Below, in pieces: positions 19,001 through 26,491 of a stretch of 46,309 nt of DNA. The stretch is from Tumebacillus_A lipolyticus (GTDB lineage: Bacteria; Bacillota; Bacilli; Tumebacillales; Tumebacillaceae): positions 1 through 46,309 of the forward strand of contig NZ_JBHUIO010000012.1 of assembly GCF_042682745.1 (NCBI RefSeq). Direction: 5' to 3'. The notes beneath the pieces were generated by a model. The model searched no databases. It was not told where the DNA came from and was given only the letters and a program-made list of their open reading frames with translations. Positions within the stretch are counted from its first letter, which is position 1. Each line of letters starts with the position of its first letter. The translations under genes and the position numbers were made by a program.

Positions 19001-19029
19001 TTGCTTTTTCACAAGCTCCATGATAGAAT
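19001..19029 (+). promoter_or_regulatory. Sigma-A promoter of rpsT
   Basis: -35 TTGCTT (19001-19006), 17-base spacer, -10 TAGAAT (19024-19029) with an extended TGA. It is divergent from gpr. Confidence 0.75.
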
Positions 19030-19080
19030 ATCCATTGTCCTTTTTGTGTGGATATTGCACTCGATATGGAGGTGAAATAG

Positions 19081-19347
19081 ATGCCGAACATTAAGTCCGC
19101 GATCAAACGCGTAAAGACTACGAACACCCGCACCCTGCGCAACGCTGCTGCTAAGTCTGCTCTCCGCACTTCCATCAAGAAGTTCGAAGTGGCACTGGCT
19201 TCCAACGATGCGAACACGGCTGCTTTCTTGAAGCAAGCTCTTCGTTCTCTCGACAAGGCTGTTACCAAAGGCCTGGTTCATAAGAACACTGCAGCTCGCA
19301 AAAAGTCCCGCCTGACCAAGAAGTTCAACAAAACGAACATCGCGTAA
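19081..19347 (+). CDS. rpsT: 30S ribosomal protein S20
   Basis: S20 (88 residues) binds the 5' and 3' minor domains of 16S rRNA. The protein is basic and begins MPNIKSAIKRVKTTNTRTLRN, only the first residues of which are diagnostic. The C-terminal half contains VHKNTAARKKSRLTKKFN, typical of the family. RBS GGAGG lies 8 bases upstream. It is monocistronic, divergent from gpr and ended by a strong terminator. Confidence 0.97.
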   Translation: MPNIKSAIKRVKTTNTRTLRNAAAKSALRTSIKKFEVALASNDANTAAFLKQALRSLDKAVTKGLVHKNTAARKKSRLTKKFNKTNIA

Positions 19348-19406
19348 GGCAATAGATAGTAGGCTTTAACGCTTTGGCGCCAAAGCAGTGAGGCTTCTAC
19401 TTAACA

Positions 19407-19441
19407 AAAACGACCCTTTCCATCGCGGAAGGGTCGTTTTT
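19407..19441. terminator. Bidirectional terminator between rpsT and the SASP gene
   Basis: A symmetrical hairpin AAAACGACCCTT...AAGGGTCGTTTT serves rpsT on the plus strand and the convergent SASP gene on the minus strand. The SASP stop codon overlaps its edge. Confidence 0.9.
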
Positions 19442-19724
19442 ATCGTTCAGTGCGGTTCTGTTCCTGCTGATTCATCATCTGCATCTGGGCGAGCGCGATC
19501 ATCTTCTTGACCATCTGCCCGCCGATCGGGCCGCCCACCTTGCCTGCTTCGCGCGCGGTCAGCTCCCCGTTGTCACCCGCTTGGTTCAGCCGTATCCCCT
19601 GACGCTGTGCGGAGCGGGCGACCGCCTCATCCCCCGTCATCGTGTTCATCACATCCGCTTTCATCCGGTCGAGCGCTTCGCGAGCTTCTGGCACCAACAA
19701 CCGTCTGCGCTTTCGACGAGCCAT
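19440..19724 (-). CDS. Alpha/beta-type small acid-soluble spore protein
   Basis: A 94-residue SASP that coats and protects forespore DNA. Family signatures are LLVPEAREALDRMKADVMNT and GELTAREAGKVGGPIGGQMV, including the ELTAREAG-type element near the GPR cleavage region. The N-terminus is unusually basic (MARRKRRR) and the C-terminus is Met/Gln-rich. An in-frame GTG lies three codons upstream, but the ATG at 19724 has GGAGG 8 bases upstream and is preferred. It lies directly downstream of holA. Confidence 0.9.
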   Translation of the reverse strand: MARRKRRRLLVPEAREALDRMKADVMNTMTGDEAVARSAQRQGIRLNQAGDNGELTAREAGKVGGPIGGQMVKKMIALAQMQMMNQQEQNRTER

Positions 19725-19729
19725 CAGGA

Positions 19730-20800
19730 TCACCTCCCTGCGTAGTGTCCCCCAGGATGCCCCTCTTCACTCACCTTTTGCGGCAGCGAAAGCAAAAACA
19801 TCTCCAGCGCAGTCCGATCTTGGATCTGTCCGGTCTTGATCTTGTAATCGATCTCCGCCAGATCGGCCAACAGCCGCTCCAGCGCCTTCACCGAAAAGCG
19901 ATTGCCCTGCTCTTTGGCCACTTTTGTCGCATAGGGATGCACGCCGATCTGCGAGGCGATCTGCTGCAGCGAATAGCCCCGTCCGCTCTGCACTTTTACC
20001 TGATGCATGATCCGCACCTGCCGCGTGATCATGAACAGCAACTTGATCGGCTCTTCCTTGTTCTTCAACAGATCGTACATCATGCGCATCGCCTTCTCGA
20101 TGCGCACGCGCACCACTTCATCGATAAACACGAAGATGTTCTGTTCCATCGTCCGCGTCGCCAGCGCATCGACCATCGCTTCCTCGATCGTCGCTTCCTC
20201 GCCTGCGTAGAGGATCAACTTTTCGATCTCGCTGCGCAACAGGCGCAAGTTCGTCCCCACCGACAGCAGCAGCCTTGCCGTAGCATCCGGTGTGATCTGC
20301 CCGTTTTGCCGGCCAACTTCTGCATAGATCCACTCGCGGCACTCGTTCTCCTTGAGCGCTTGAAACTGCACCACGCAGGCGTTCTTCTGCGCCGCCTTGG
20401 TCAACTTCTTGCGCTCATCCAGCTTCTCCGCTTGAACCGTCAAGATCAGCGTGGTATAGGGAGCTGGATTTTCCAAGTAAGCTTGCAAAGCGTCAGGGTT
20501 GTGATCGACGCGCGGTGATTTGCTCGCTGTGAACGCGAGGCAGTTCTGCACATACACCACTTTGCGATCTGCCAGAAACGGAATCGTCTCCGCTTCCTGC
20601 ACCGCGAGCTGAATCGGCGTCTCATCATAGTGAATCTTTGTAAAAGAAAAATCATCGACTCCCTGAGGAAACGCCTGCTGCTGAATCGCATACACAACAT
20701 CTTCCATCAAAAGCGCTTCTGTTCCGTAGAGCAGATAGACCCCGTGCAGGACACCCCGCTTGAGTTCTCCCATCACATCGCGAAAACTGAGTGCGGCCAA
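19730..20800 (-). CDS. holA: DNA polymerase III subunit delta
   Basis: HolA opens the beta sliding clamp within the clamp loader. The N-terminal MGELKRGVLHGVYLLYGTEA is the usual opening of the family, with a degenerate P-loop region. The middle AAA+ lid and the C-terminal collar domain (LLFMITRQVRIMHQVKV) follow. The open frame starts 12 codons earlier, but a TTG at 20800 with AGGAGG 7 bases upstream gives MAALSFRDVMGEL and is the better start (356 residues). Confidence 0.9.
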   Translation of the reverse strand: MAALSFRDVMGELKRGVLHGVYLLYGTEALLMEDVVYAIQQQAFPQGVDDFSFTKIHYDETPIQLAVQEAETIPFLADRKVVYVQNCLAFTASKSPRVDHNPDALQAYLENPAPYTTLILTVQAEKLDERKKLTKAAQKNACVVQFQALKENECREWIYAEVGRQNGQITPDATARLLLSVGTNLRLLRSEIEKLILYAGEEATIEEAMVDALATRTMEQNIFVFIDEVVRVRIEKAMRMMYDLLKNKEEPIKLLFMITRQVRIMHQVKVQSGRGYSLQQIASQIGVHPYATKVAKEQGNRFSVKALERLLADLAEIDYKIKTGQIQDRTALEMFLLSLPQKVSEEGHPGGHYAGR

Positions 20801-20874
20801 TCTGTCTCCTCCTCTCCCAAACACCGATAGAAGCATTGTAAGAGAAGTGGACGAGGTACGTCAAACCGACTGGC

Positions 20875-22305
20875 CTACAGCGACAGCCCGAGCGATTCGA
20901 GCATCGCTCGCTTGAGCCCCGCGAGCTCCGCCTCATCTTTCGCTTCTAAATAGATGCGCAGCATCGGCTCCGTTCCCGATGCGCGCACCAGTGCCCATGC
21001 CCCCGAAGTGAAGCACAGCTTCACACCGTCGATCAGCTTTTTTTCGGCGACCTCCCACGTCCCGACCCGCTTTGCTGTCCAATCTTGCATCACCTGCAAG
21101 ACCAACCCCTTCTGCTCCTCAGACACCCGCAGGTCGACGCGCTGATTGGCAACGCCTCCATGCTCCGCCGCGAGCTCCGTCAACAGCTGGCGGAGTGATG
21201 TTCCACTCGTCGCGATCAGCTCCAACACCAGTAGCCCGACCAGCAACCCGTCCTTCTCCGGCAGGTGTTCCGCCACCGAGAGCCCTCCGCTCTCCTCACC
21301 GCCGATTCCCGCGCCGGCTAAGATTTCCTGGCCGATATATTTGAAACCGACCGGCGTCTCCACCACTGGCACACCATGCGCAGCTGCAATTCGGTCGATC
21401 CGGTGCGTCGTCGCCACCGTCCGCGCCACTTTTTTCAGCCCCTGCTTCCGCTTGAGCAACGAATCGGTCAACAGGGCGAACACTTCGTTCGGCGTCACGT
21501 AGGCACCGCTTGCGTCGATGATGCCGAACCGATCCGCATCTCCGTCAAGCGCCAACCCTGCGTGTGCACCTCGCGCGTGGGTGAGCTGCGCCAAATCTGC
21601 CAGCCGCTCGGCGGAAGGCTCTGGCAAGCCGCCACCGAACAGCGGATCGGGTCGATCGTGTAGACTGGCGATCACCTCGACGCCGATCTCCTCCAAGATC
21701 GGCTTTAAATATCCGATACCCGCCCCATGCATCAGATCGAGCACCACTTTCAGACCGGCGCTGCGGATCGAATCGATGTCGACAACCTGCTTGAGCATCT
21801 CGCCATAGCGCTCTCTGGGCGAAATCGGTTCGACCGCCTTGGCACGCACCGCCCGCGCGTAGGGGGTGACCAAAATCTTCTGCTCGCCCGCCTCGATCTC
21901 GCGGACAGATCGAGTGATCGCATCGGTGATCGGAGGTGTCGCAGGCCCGGCGTAGTCGGGGATAAATTTGATCCCGTTATACTCAGGCGGGTTGTGACTG
22001 GCTGTCACCATCACCGCCCCTGCCAGCCGATGCGCCCTGATCATCGCCGCCACCGCAGGAGTCGGCGCAGGAGAGTCGCACAACAGCACGTGAATGCCGT
22101 TTCCCACCAGCACCTCCGCTGCCCGTTCGGCAAACAGATGACCGATAAAGCGCTGGTCAAAACCGACGATCACCTGCCGATCATGCAGCCCTTGCGACTT
22201 GATATAGCAAGCGATCGCCTGTGTCACGATCGCCGTGTTGGCAAACGTAAAGTCCTTGGCGATCACACCGCGCCAGCCGTCGGTGCCAAACTTGATCTCA
22301 GACAT
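20875..22305 (-). CDS. Phosphoglucomutase/phosphomannomutase family protein
   Basis: An alpha-D-phosphohexomutase of 476 residues that interconverts hexose 1- and 6-phosphates. The start MSEIKFGTDGWRGVIAKDF is the family opening. The phosphoserine loop is VTASHNPPEYNGIKF near residue 100. The metal-binding loop is DGDADRFGIID near 240, and the sugar-binding loop is GEESGG near 325. The phosphate-binding loop VRASGTEPMLRIYLEA is near the C-terminus. I chose the ATG at 22305, preceded by GAAGGGGGCG. The open frame extends 47 codons further without a convincing RBS. Exact substrate is not determined from sequence. Confidence 0.92.
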   Translation of the reverse strand: MSEIKFGTDGWRGVIAKDFTFANTAIVTQAIACYIKSQGLHDRQVIVGFDQRFIGHLFAERAAEVLVGNGIHVLLCDSPAPTPAVAAMIRAHRLAGAVMVTASHNPPEYNGIKFIPDYAGPATPPITDAITRSVREIEAGEQKILVTPYARAVRAKAVEPISPRERYGEMLKQVVDIDSIRSAGLKVVLDLMHGAGIGYLKPILEEIGVEVIASLHDRPDPLFGGGLPEPSAERLADLAQLTHARGAHAGLALDGDADRFGIIDASGAYVTPNEVFALLTDSLLKRKQGLKKVARTVATTHRIDRIAAAHGVPVVETPVGFKYIGQEILAGAGIGGEESGGLSVAEHLPEKDGLLVGLLVLELIATSGTSLRQLLTELAAEHGGVANQRVDLRVSEEQKGLVLQVMQDWTAKRVGTWEVAEKKLIDGVKLCFTSGAWALVRASGTEPMLRIYLEAKDEAELAGLKRAMLESLGLSL

Positions 22306-22434
22306 CCTATCGCCCCCTTCTCTCAGGTTCCACACCTTCAGTCCCATATATAGTGGTGAGCGTCCACCAGCATGCGTAAAACATTGCAGAACCATTTGCC
22401 GATCGGTCAGCAGCAGCGGTCGCCACTTCGCATG

Positions 22435-22468
22435 AAAAAAGCGCAACCATCAAGTCCGATGATTGCGC
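22435..22468 (-). terminator. Terminator of the CDF transporter gene
   Basis: Minus-strand stem GCGCAATCATC / GATGGTTGCGC (one G-T pair) followed by TTTTTT, 42 bases after the transporter stop codon. Confidence 0.8.
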
Positions 22469-22509
22469 GCTTTCGATATTTTTTGCGTTCTTATTGCGAG
22501 TATGCTCGG

Positions 22510-23487
22510 TTAGATCGTGATGATCTGGCAGGTGTTCCCGCTCGTCGGGCAGGACTGGCAGTGGTTGTTCATCTCGACCACCGTGTGGAAACAGGTTGAG
22601 CAGGAGTTAGTCTCCAACTGCACCGTCAGATGATGGATGCCAAAGCGCTCTAACATCAGCTGCTGCGCCACTCGAATCACCCGTTCGCCCTCGCCGATCG
22701 TCTTCACCGAAACTGCCAGATGAACGCTCATAAAATGCTGTGTCGGCGTCAAGCTCCAGATGTGCAGATCGGTCACCGCCGTCACATCCTCGATCGACAA
22801 CAGCGTCGTTTCCACATCCTCCGGCTCCAGATGTCCAGGTGCAAATTCGAGCAGAATGTGCGCGCCTTCCCAAGCCATCTTGGCTGCGCCTGCGATGATC
22901 ACAACGCCAACCAAGCCGCCCAGCACCGCATCCACCCAATACCAGTTCGTAAAGTAGATGATCGCCGCTCCCGCTAAGATCGCGACCGATGCGAGCGCAT
23001 CGCCTAAAAAGTGCAGCCATGCCGACTTCGCGTTCAGGTTGTCCTTCTCCTTGCTGAGCATCCAGGTGAGCGCCGTGTAGATCAGCAGGCCGACAAAGGT
23101 CAGCCAGAACACCCAAGCGCCTGCGACGACAGCCGGTTGAAAGAACGCATGAACCGCCTCATAGACGATGTAGATGCCGACCCCGACCAAGATCAGGTTG
23201 GCCATAAAGGAAGTGACGATCTCCGCACGATACATGCCAAACGACTGTTTCCGAGTTGCAGGTTTCGCCGATTGCTTCAGCCCCCACCAAGACAGTCCCA
23301 ATGTCACCAGATCCCCCGCCAGATGCCAACCGTCCGAAATCAAGGCGAGCGAGCCGGTCATATATCCTCCGACGATCTTGATCATAAAGACGACAAAGGT
23401 CAAGACCATTCCATAGCGAATCAGTTTCTCCGATCTTGCAGACAGATTTTGTTGCCCGTGATGATGCCCATGAGTATGTGTATGCAT
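22510..23487 (-). CDS. Cation diffusion facilitator (CDF) family metal exporter
   Basis: A 325-residue CDF antiporter exporting divalent metal with proton uptake. The N-terminus is His-rich (MHTHTHGHHHGQQ). Metal-site motifs are HxxxD in TM2 (SDGWHLAGDLVTL) and HxxxD in TM5 (HFLGDALASVAI), i.e. HD-HD, which usually means Zn/Co. The cytosolic C-terminal domain contains DLHIWSLTPTQHFMSVHLAV. After the normal end there is an extra Cys tail (CSTC...HCQSCPTSGNTC) that most CDFs lack. ATG at 23487 has AAGGAGG about 11 bases upstream. Two Fur-type boxes precede the gene. Confidence 0.92.
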   Translation of the reverse strand: MHTHTHGHHHGQQNLSARSEKLIRYGMVLTFVVFMIKIVGGYMTGSLALISDGWHLAGDLVTLGLSWWGLKQSAKPATRKQSFGMYRAEIVTSFMANLILVGVGIYIVYEAVHAFFQPAVVAGAWVFWLTFVGLLIYTALTWMLSKEKDNLNAKSAWLHFLGDALASVAILAGAAIIYFTNWYWVDAVLGGLVGVVIIAGAAKMAWEGAHILLEFAPGHLEPEDVETTLLSIEDVTAVTDLHIWSLTPTQHFMSVHLAVSVKTIGEGERVIRVAQQLMLERFGIHHLTVQLETNSCSTCFHTVVEMNNHCQSCPTSGNTCQIITI

Positions 23488-23586
23488 GATGAGTACAACC
23501 TCCTTGCTCCGACTTCTTCTGCATTCAGCATAGCACGAAAATAGATGAAAATCCACAAAAACAGAAGAAAAATGGCGTATTTTAAT

Positions 23587-23601
23587 CGAGAATGATTGTC
23601 A
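23587..23601. promoter_or_regulatory. Fur-type box (proximal) upstream of the CDF exporter
   Basis: Reads TGACAATCATTCTCG on the minus strand. It matches 11-12 of 14 informative positions of the 7-1-7 consensus TGATAATNATTATCA. It lies 100 bases upstream of the transporter start. Confidence 0.5.
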
Positions 23602-23628
23602 TCGTCGTTTTTGGCTTCTAAATGAATT

Positions 23629-23643
23629 TGATAATCTTTATCA
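23629..23643. promoter_or_regulatory. Fur-type box (distal) upstream of the CDF exporter
   Basis: TGATAATCTTTATCA matches 13 of 14 positions of the 7-1-7 Fur/PerR-class consensus. Its centre is 42 bp from that of the proximal box, about four helical turns. The regulator (Fur, PerR or Zur) cannot be told from this. Confidence 0.6.
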
Positions 23644-23647
23644 CTTA

Positions 23648-23684
23648 GAAAAAGTCAGGAGTCCTCGCAGATGGAGGACTCCTG
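23648..23684 (-). terminator. Terminator of the YjcZ-like gene
   Basis: A near-perfect hairpin with 11-bp arms (CAGGAGTCCTC / GAGGACTCCTG) followed by TTTTTC on the minus strand. Confidence 0.85.
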
Positions 23685-23701
23685 TCGGAGAAGGGATAGG
23701 A

Positions 23702-23824
23702 TTAGTCGCAACGAACAGTGGTCGTTTGTACCGGATAGCAGATCGGCACGAGCAGGAAGAACAGTACGAAGATGATCAAGAATACGACCGCCCACCGGGT
23801 GTAACCACCAAACACGCCGTACAT
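23702..23824 (-). CDS. Small YjcZ-like membrane protein
   Basis: A 40-residue peptide, MYGVFGGYTRWAVVFLIIF at the start, then a hydrophobic run FVLFFLLVPICYPV and a short polar tail. The Tyr/Gly-rich N-terminus plus a single membrane span resembles the YjcZ group of tiny sporulation-associated proteins of Bacilli, although the usual Gly/Tyr repeats are short here. An AAGGAG site lies 9-10 bases before the ATG and a strong terminator follows, so I regard it as real. Function unknown. Confidence 0.65.
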   Translation of the reverse strand: MYGVFGGYTRWAVVFLIIFVLFFLLVPICYPVQTTTVRCD

Positions 23825-23947
23825 TGCACAACAGCTCCTTTTCCAAGTTTTTGACGATGTCCACAGTTACATGAAATGCACCTATGGCCAAAAATGGAAA
23901 GGCTCTTGTCCCGCAAGCGAAAAAATAGGCGATACCCTGCAAGTCGA

Positions 23948-23976
23948 TTGACAGCGCGGATCAGATGTGATTATAT
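23948..23976 (+). promoter_or_regulatory. Sigma-A promoter of sdpR-sdpI
   Basis: Consensus -35 TTGACA (23948-23953), 17-base spacer and -10 TTATAT (23971-23976). The following AT-rich stretch up to 24010 is where an ArsR-type operator would be expected. Confidence 0.8.
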
Positions 23977-24026
23977 GGAATTAGACATTTAGATACTTCT
24001 TTAATTATCGAAGGGAAGGGGTACTG

Positions 24027-24296
24027 TTGACCTTAAACCAAGCATTCAAAGCGCTATCCGACCCGACCCGCCGCAAAATTCTCGATCTATTAAAGGAGCG
24101 GGATCTGACGGCAGGCGAAATTGCCGACCACTTCCAGATGACCAAGCCGAGCATCTCCCACCATCTCAACCTGCTCAAGCAGGCGCAGTTGGTCTGGGAT
24201 GACCGACAGGGACAACACATTATCTACTCGCTGAACACCACCGTTTTTCAAGACCTGCTGAAATGGGTCTTGCATTTCTCATCAGGAAAGGAATGA
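24027..24296 (+). CDS. sdpR: ArsR-family autorepressor, SdpR-like
   Basis: An 89-residue winged-helix repressor. The sequence (ALSDPTRRKILDLLKERDLT, then the recognition helix MTKPSISHHLNLLKQAQLV) closely follows B. subtilis SdpR, which represses sdpRI until SdpI captures it at the membrane. No metal-binding Cys motif (ELCVCDL) of ArsR/SmtB sensors is present. The start is TTG with AAGGGG upstream. It is 5 bases upstream of sdpI. Confidence 0.88.
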   Translation: MTLNQAFKALSDPTRRKILDLLKERDLTAGEIADHFQMTKPSISHHLNLLKQAQLVWDDRQGQHIIYSLNTTVFQDLLKWVLHFSSGKE

Positions 24297-24301
24297 TACG
24301 C

Positions 24302-24943
24302 ATGAAGAAACACTTCCTTCCGCTGTTGATCATTTTGGCCACATTTGGAATTGGTCTTTGGGCCTATCCGCAGTTGCCAGACATCGTGCCCTCTCACTGG
24401 GGGCCGGATGGAGAGATCGACGGCTATTCGAACAAGAACACCATTCTCTGGATCATGCCAGGCATCATGCTGCTCATCTATCTGCTGCTCCTCTTCCTCC
24501 CGAAGATCGATCCGAATCGAGCCAGCCAGCCGCGCAATCAAAAGGTGCTCGTGCTGATCAATACGCTGGTGATGGTGATTCTGCTCGGCATTCACTGCCT
24601 GATCATCTCCGAGTGGCTCGGGTTCGGATTTGATATGTCAAAGCTGGCCCCGGTGATCGTCGGCGCGATTTTCTTGGTGATCGGGAACTTTATGCCGCGG
24701 GTTCAACACAACTATTTTGTCGGCATCAGAACCCCGTGGACGCTGGCGAATGAAGAGGTGTGGCGGAAAACGCACCTGTTCTCCGGCCGTGTGTTTGTCG
24801 TCACAGGTCTGCTGCTCTTGTTGTCTCTGCTGCTCCCTTCTTCGTGGCAGCTGTACTCGCTGCTCACCCTGATCATCGGCAGCACGCTGGTGATCTTGGG
24901 AAGCTCGTATTATTTCTATAAGCAGTTGGATTCGGTGCGGTGA
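24302..24943 (+). CDS. sdpI: SdpI-family membrane immunity/signalling protein
   Basis: A 213-residue polytopic membrane protein. The N-terminal DUF1648 part has YPQLPDIVPSHWGPDGEIDG. The SdpI signature NYFVGIRTPWTLANEEVWRKTH lies near residue 138. About six hydrophobic segments are visible. In B. subtilis SdpI protects against the SdpC toxin and relieves SdpR repression. No sdpABC genes are in the window, so this may be an immunity-only pair. The ATG at 24302 follows AAAGGAAT. Its last ~100 bases form one end of a long direct repeat (second copy at 33,873). Confidence 0.88.
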   Translation: MKKHFLPLLIILATFGIGLWAYPQLPDIVPSHWGPDGEIDGYSNKNTILWIMPGIMLLIYLLLLFLPKIDPNRASQPRNQKVLVLINTLVMVILLGIHCLIISEWLGFGFDMSKLAPVIVGAIFLVIGNFMPRVQHNYFVGIRTPWTLANEEVWRKTHLFSGRVFVVTGLLLLLSLLLPSSWQLYSLLTLIIGSTLVILGSSYYFYKQLDSVR

Positions 24944-25203
24944 GGGTGTTGTGTGGGTCTCTTGGGTTTGAAAGATAGAGTATGAAGGTGAACAGATGTT
25001 TGACCAGACGTCCGTGTGGATACGGGCGTCTGTTTGTTTTTTCGGTGTTTGGTGGCTGCTGTGAAGGGAGAGAGGGAGGGGATTTGCTGAGGAGCGGTGA
25101 GTATCGCTAAAGCGTTATTCAGGTGATAAAATTCAAGCATTTTCATGTGCGTATAGGCATATTAGAGGAATATTATACTGATACGGGTTAAGTTCTTTTG
25201 GAC
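24841..25203. repeat. Direct repeat copy 1: sdpI 3' end plus downstream DNA
   Basis: About 363 bp, beginning inside sdpI and ending at TTCTTTTGGAC, recur in the same orientation at 33,873-34,236. By eye identity is above 90%. Copy 1 is the original, because it is continuous with an intact sdpI. It includes the sdpI terminator and a small dyad CGCTAAAGCG. At its right end the sequence runs straight into an IS110 remnant. Confidence 0.9.
25005..25046 (+). terminator. Terminator of sdpR-sdpI
   Basis: Stem CAGACGTCCGT / ACGGGCGTCTG (25005-25032) followed by TTTGTTTTTT. It is duplicated in repeat copy 2 at 34039-34076. Confidence 0.85.
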
Positions 25204-25372
25204 CGCCGACATGGCAGACGACTTGCTCCACCATCGCAGGAAAGGCGGCGGGCTTGTTCTCGAATGGGATGACCGCAAGCTTCTCGTTCCAGCAGTTGAT
25301 CACAACGGCTGTATGCGTCCGCTTGTGCAAATCGACCCCGACATATATAAATCGCTCTTTTCTGTGCTTCAT
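25200..25372 (-). pseudogene. IS110-family transposase, N-terminal fragment
   Basis: About 58 residues starting MKHRKERFIYVGVDLHKRTH. This is the start of an IS110 (DEDD) transposase, with the first catalytic Asp in GVDLHK. The full enzyme is about 400 residues. Here the reading frame leaves the family after HVGGPKE, exactly where the 363-bp repeat begins. The remainder, including the Ser-containing C-terminal domain, is absent. Confidence 0.8.
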
Positions 25373-25454
25373 CAAGCATCCCTCCTTGGTTTCATTAGGC
25401 TGACCGGGCTTGCGAGAAAAACGTCGGCATCGTCTGTTTAGTGCCCGATTCCGA

Positions 25455-25886
25455 TTATTGCTGAGACTTGGATATAAACCGCTGGAAGTGAACCCACTTA
25501 TAATGATCCAATAAAGCCGAATATCCGTTCATCGTATCGACCAATCCATCCAGTGAGATCAGAAACTTCCCTGCCGACGTGATTAACTCGCCCATTTCAT
25601 ATCCGACCTCAGCGTTGCGAAAGAGTCGCCATATTTCAGTAACGAGGATGGCGTCAAATCTCTCGCGGCGCATGTCTGCAAGGAGCATACTCAAACCTGG
25701 ACGATCACGATATGAAGATGTGACTGCACAGGTGTCGACGTATACACCAGCAATGATACCCCGGCATTTTGCTTCTGTCCGCAGCATCTGAAGCTGCGTC
25801 AAGAGCGAATCGACTTGTTCTTCACCGTGCCTGTCCTCTTGCACATACAGCGCCATCCTATACGATGGCAGGTGGTTCATGATCAT
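25455..25886 (-). CDS. Stand-alone serine-resolvase-like domain with a degenerate active site
   Basis: A 143-residue protein resembling only the N-terminal catalytic domain of serine recombinases: YVDTCAVTSSYRDRPGLSML, then DMRRERFDAILVTEIWRLFRN and GKFLISLDGLVDT. The motif that should carry the nucleophile (Y-x-R-x-S) reads YVQED here, so the Arg and the catalytic Ser are missing. There is no DNA-binding or large-recombinase domain. The start at 25886 has AAGGTG 8 bases upstream. It may form an operon with the 96-residue gene upstream. Probably catalytically dead, and either a remnant or a domesticated regulator. Confidence 0.65.
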   Translation of the reverse strand: MIMNHLPSYRMALYVQEDRHGEEQVDSLLTQLQMLRTEAKCRGIIAGVYVDTCAVTSSYRDRPGLSMLLADMRRERFDAILVTEIWRLFRNAEVGYEMGELITSAGKFLISLDGLVDTMNGYSALLDHYKWVHFQRFISKSQQ

Positions 25887-26006
25887 GCAAACATCACCTT
25901 CCGCGAGTAATGATCGGTACGATCCGCTTGTGACCGACAATTAAACATAAACCCCACTCACAGCATGGATGCCGCCACATCCCGTCAAATAAAAAGCTCC
26001 AGCCCA

Positions 26007-26297
26007 CTACTGGCTCAAGCTTACCAGCCGCAATTCATTTTTGGCATCCCTGCGCCATTCTGCGAAAAGATCATCGCGCATCGAACGTAGACTCTGAATT
26101 TCTTCGCGGATTTGCTGCCGCCGCTGCACACTTGCATTCGCTTTTCCATGCTCAAGGACAAGTTTGCAATGTTCTCTTGCAATGGACAAGAGCATCTGCT
26201 CTTGCGTATCGTCCAATTCAAGCCCGGCTAACGGACGAGCGCTTGCGACAGCGGAACCGCTTGTAGACAACGATTTTTTCTCAAGTACAGCAGGCAT
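26007..26297 (-). CDS. Hypothetical 96-residue protein
   Basis: No family recognised. The N-terminal third is Ser/Ala-rich (SLSTSGSAVASARPL). The rest is helical and charged (QRRQQIREEIQSLRSMRDDL), suggesting a short coiled coil. The ATG at 26297 has a run of 13 G residues six bases upstream in place of a normal Shine-Dalgarno sequence. A candidate promoter lies at 26333-26361. It may be cotranscribed with the resolvase-like gene 120 bases downstream. Confidence 0.5.
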   Translation of the reverse strand: MPAVLEKKSLSTSGSAVASARPLAGLELDDTQEQMLLSIAREHCKLVLEHGKANASVQRRQQIREEIQSLRSMRDDLFAEWRRDAKNELRLVSLSQ

Positions 26298-26303
26298 CAA
26301 CAA

Positions 26304-26316
26304 CCCCCCCCCCCCC
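26304..26316. repeat. 13-base homopolymer (C13 on plus, G13 on minus)
   Basis: Thirteen consecutive C on the plus strand, exactly at the ribosome-binding position of the 96-residue gene. Such tracts change length by slippage, so this could vary translation. It could also be a sequencing or assembly artefact. Confidence 0.9.
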
Positions 26317-26332
26317 AGCAAAAGTTTTGTTG

Positions 26333-26361
26333 ATGTTACCTTGGCTTGGCGAGGGTTGCAA
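26333..26361 (-). promoter_or_regulatory. Candidate promoter of the 96-residue gene
   Basis: -35 TTGCAA (26356-26361), 17-base spacer, -10 TAACAT (26333-26338) on the minus strand. Confidence 0.45.
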
Positions 26362-26454
26362 GTCGTTCGGTACAATAGCAATGGATATATTTTCATAAGC
26401 AACTGAGAGGGACGTTTGATCGAGCTTTCACCGCAACTCATCGGATGAAACAAT

Positions 26455-26485
26455 CAGACCTCAAGGGGGCTATCCTTGAGGTCTG
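26455..26485 (-). terminator. Hairpin terminator of the Rhs-immunity operon
   Basis: Arms CAGACCTCAAGG / CCTTGAGGTCTG, close to the immunity stop codon. The T run on the minus strand is poor (ATTGTTTC). The arms are almost the same as those of the orphan-module terminator at 34270-34303. Confidence 0.65.
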
Positions 26486-26491
26486 ACTTCA

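Noticed and set aside
22339..22356. CCACTATATATGG upstream of the phosphohexomutase looks like half of an NrdR box.
   Set aside because: The right half of the palindrome does not match, and the gene has no link to nucleotide reduction.
23655..23942. A 95-codon minus-strand frame over the YjcZ-like gene.
   Set aside because: It overlaps the better supported 40-residue gene in another frame, runs through that gene's terminator and has no RBS.
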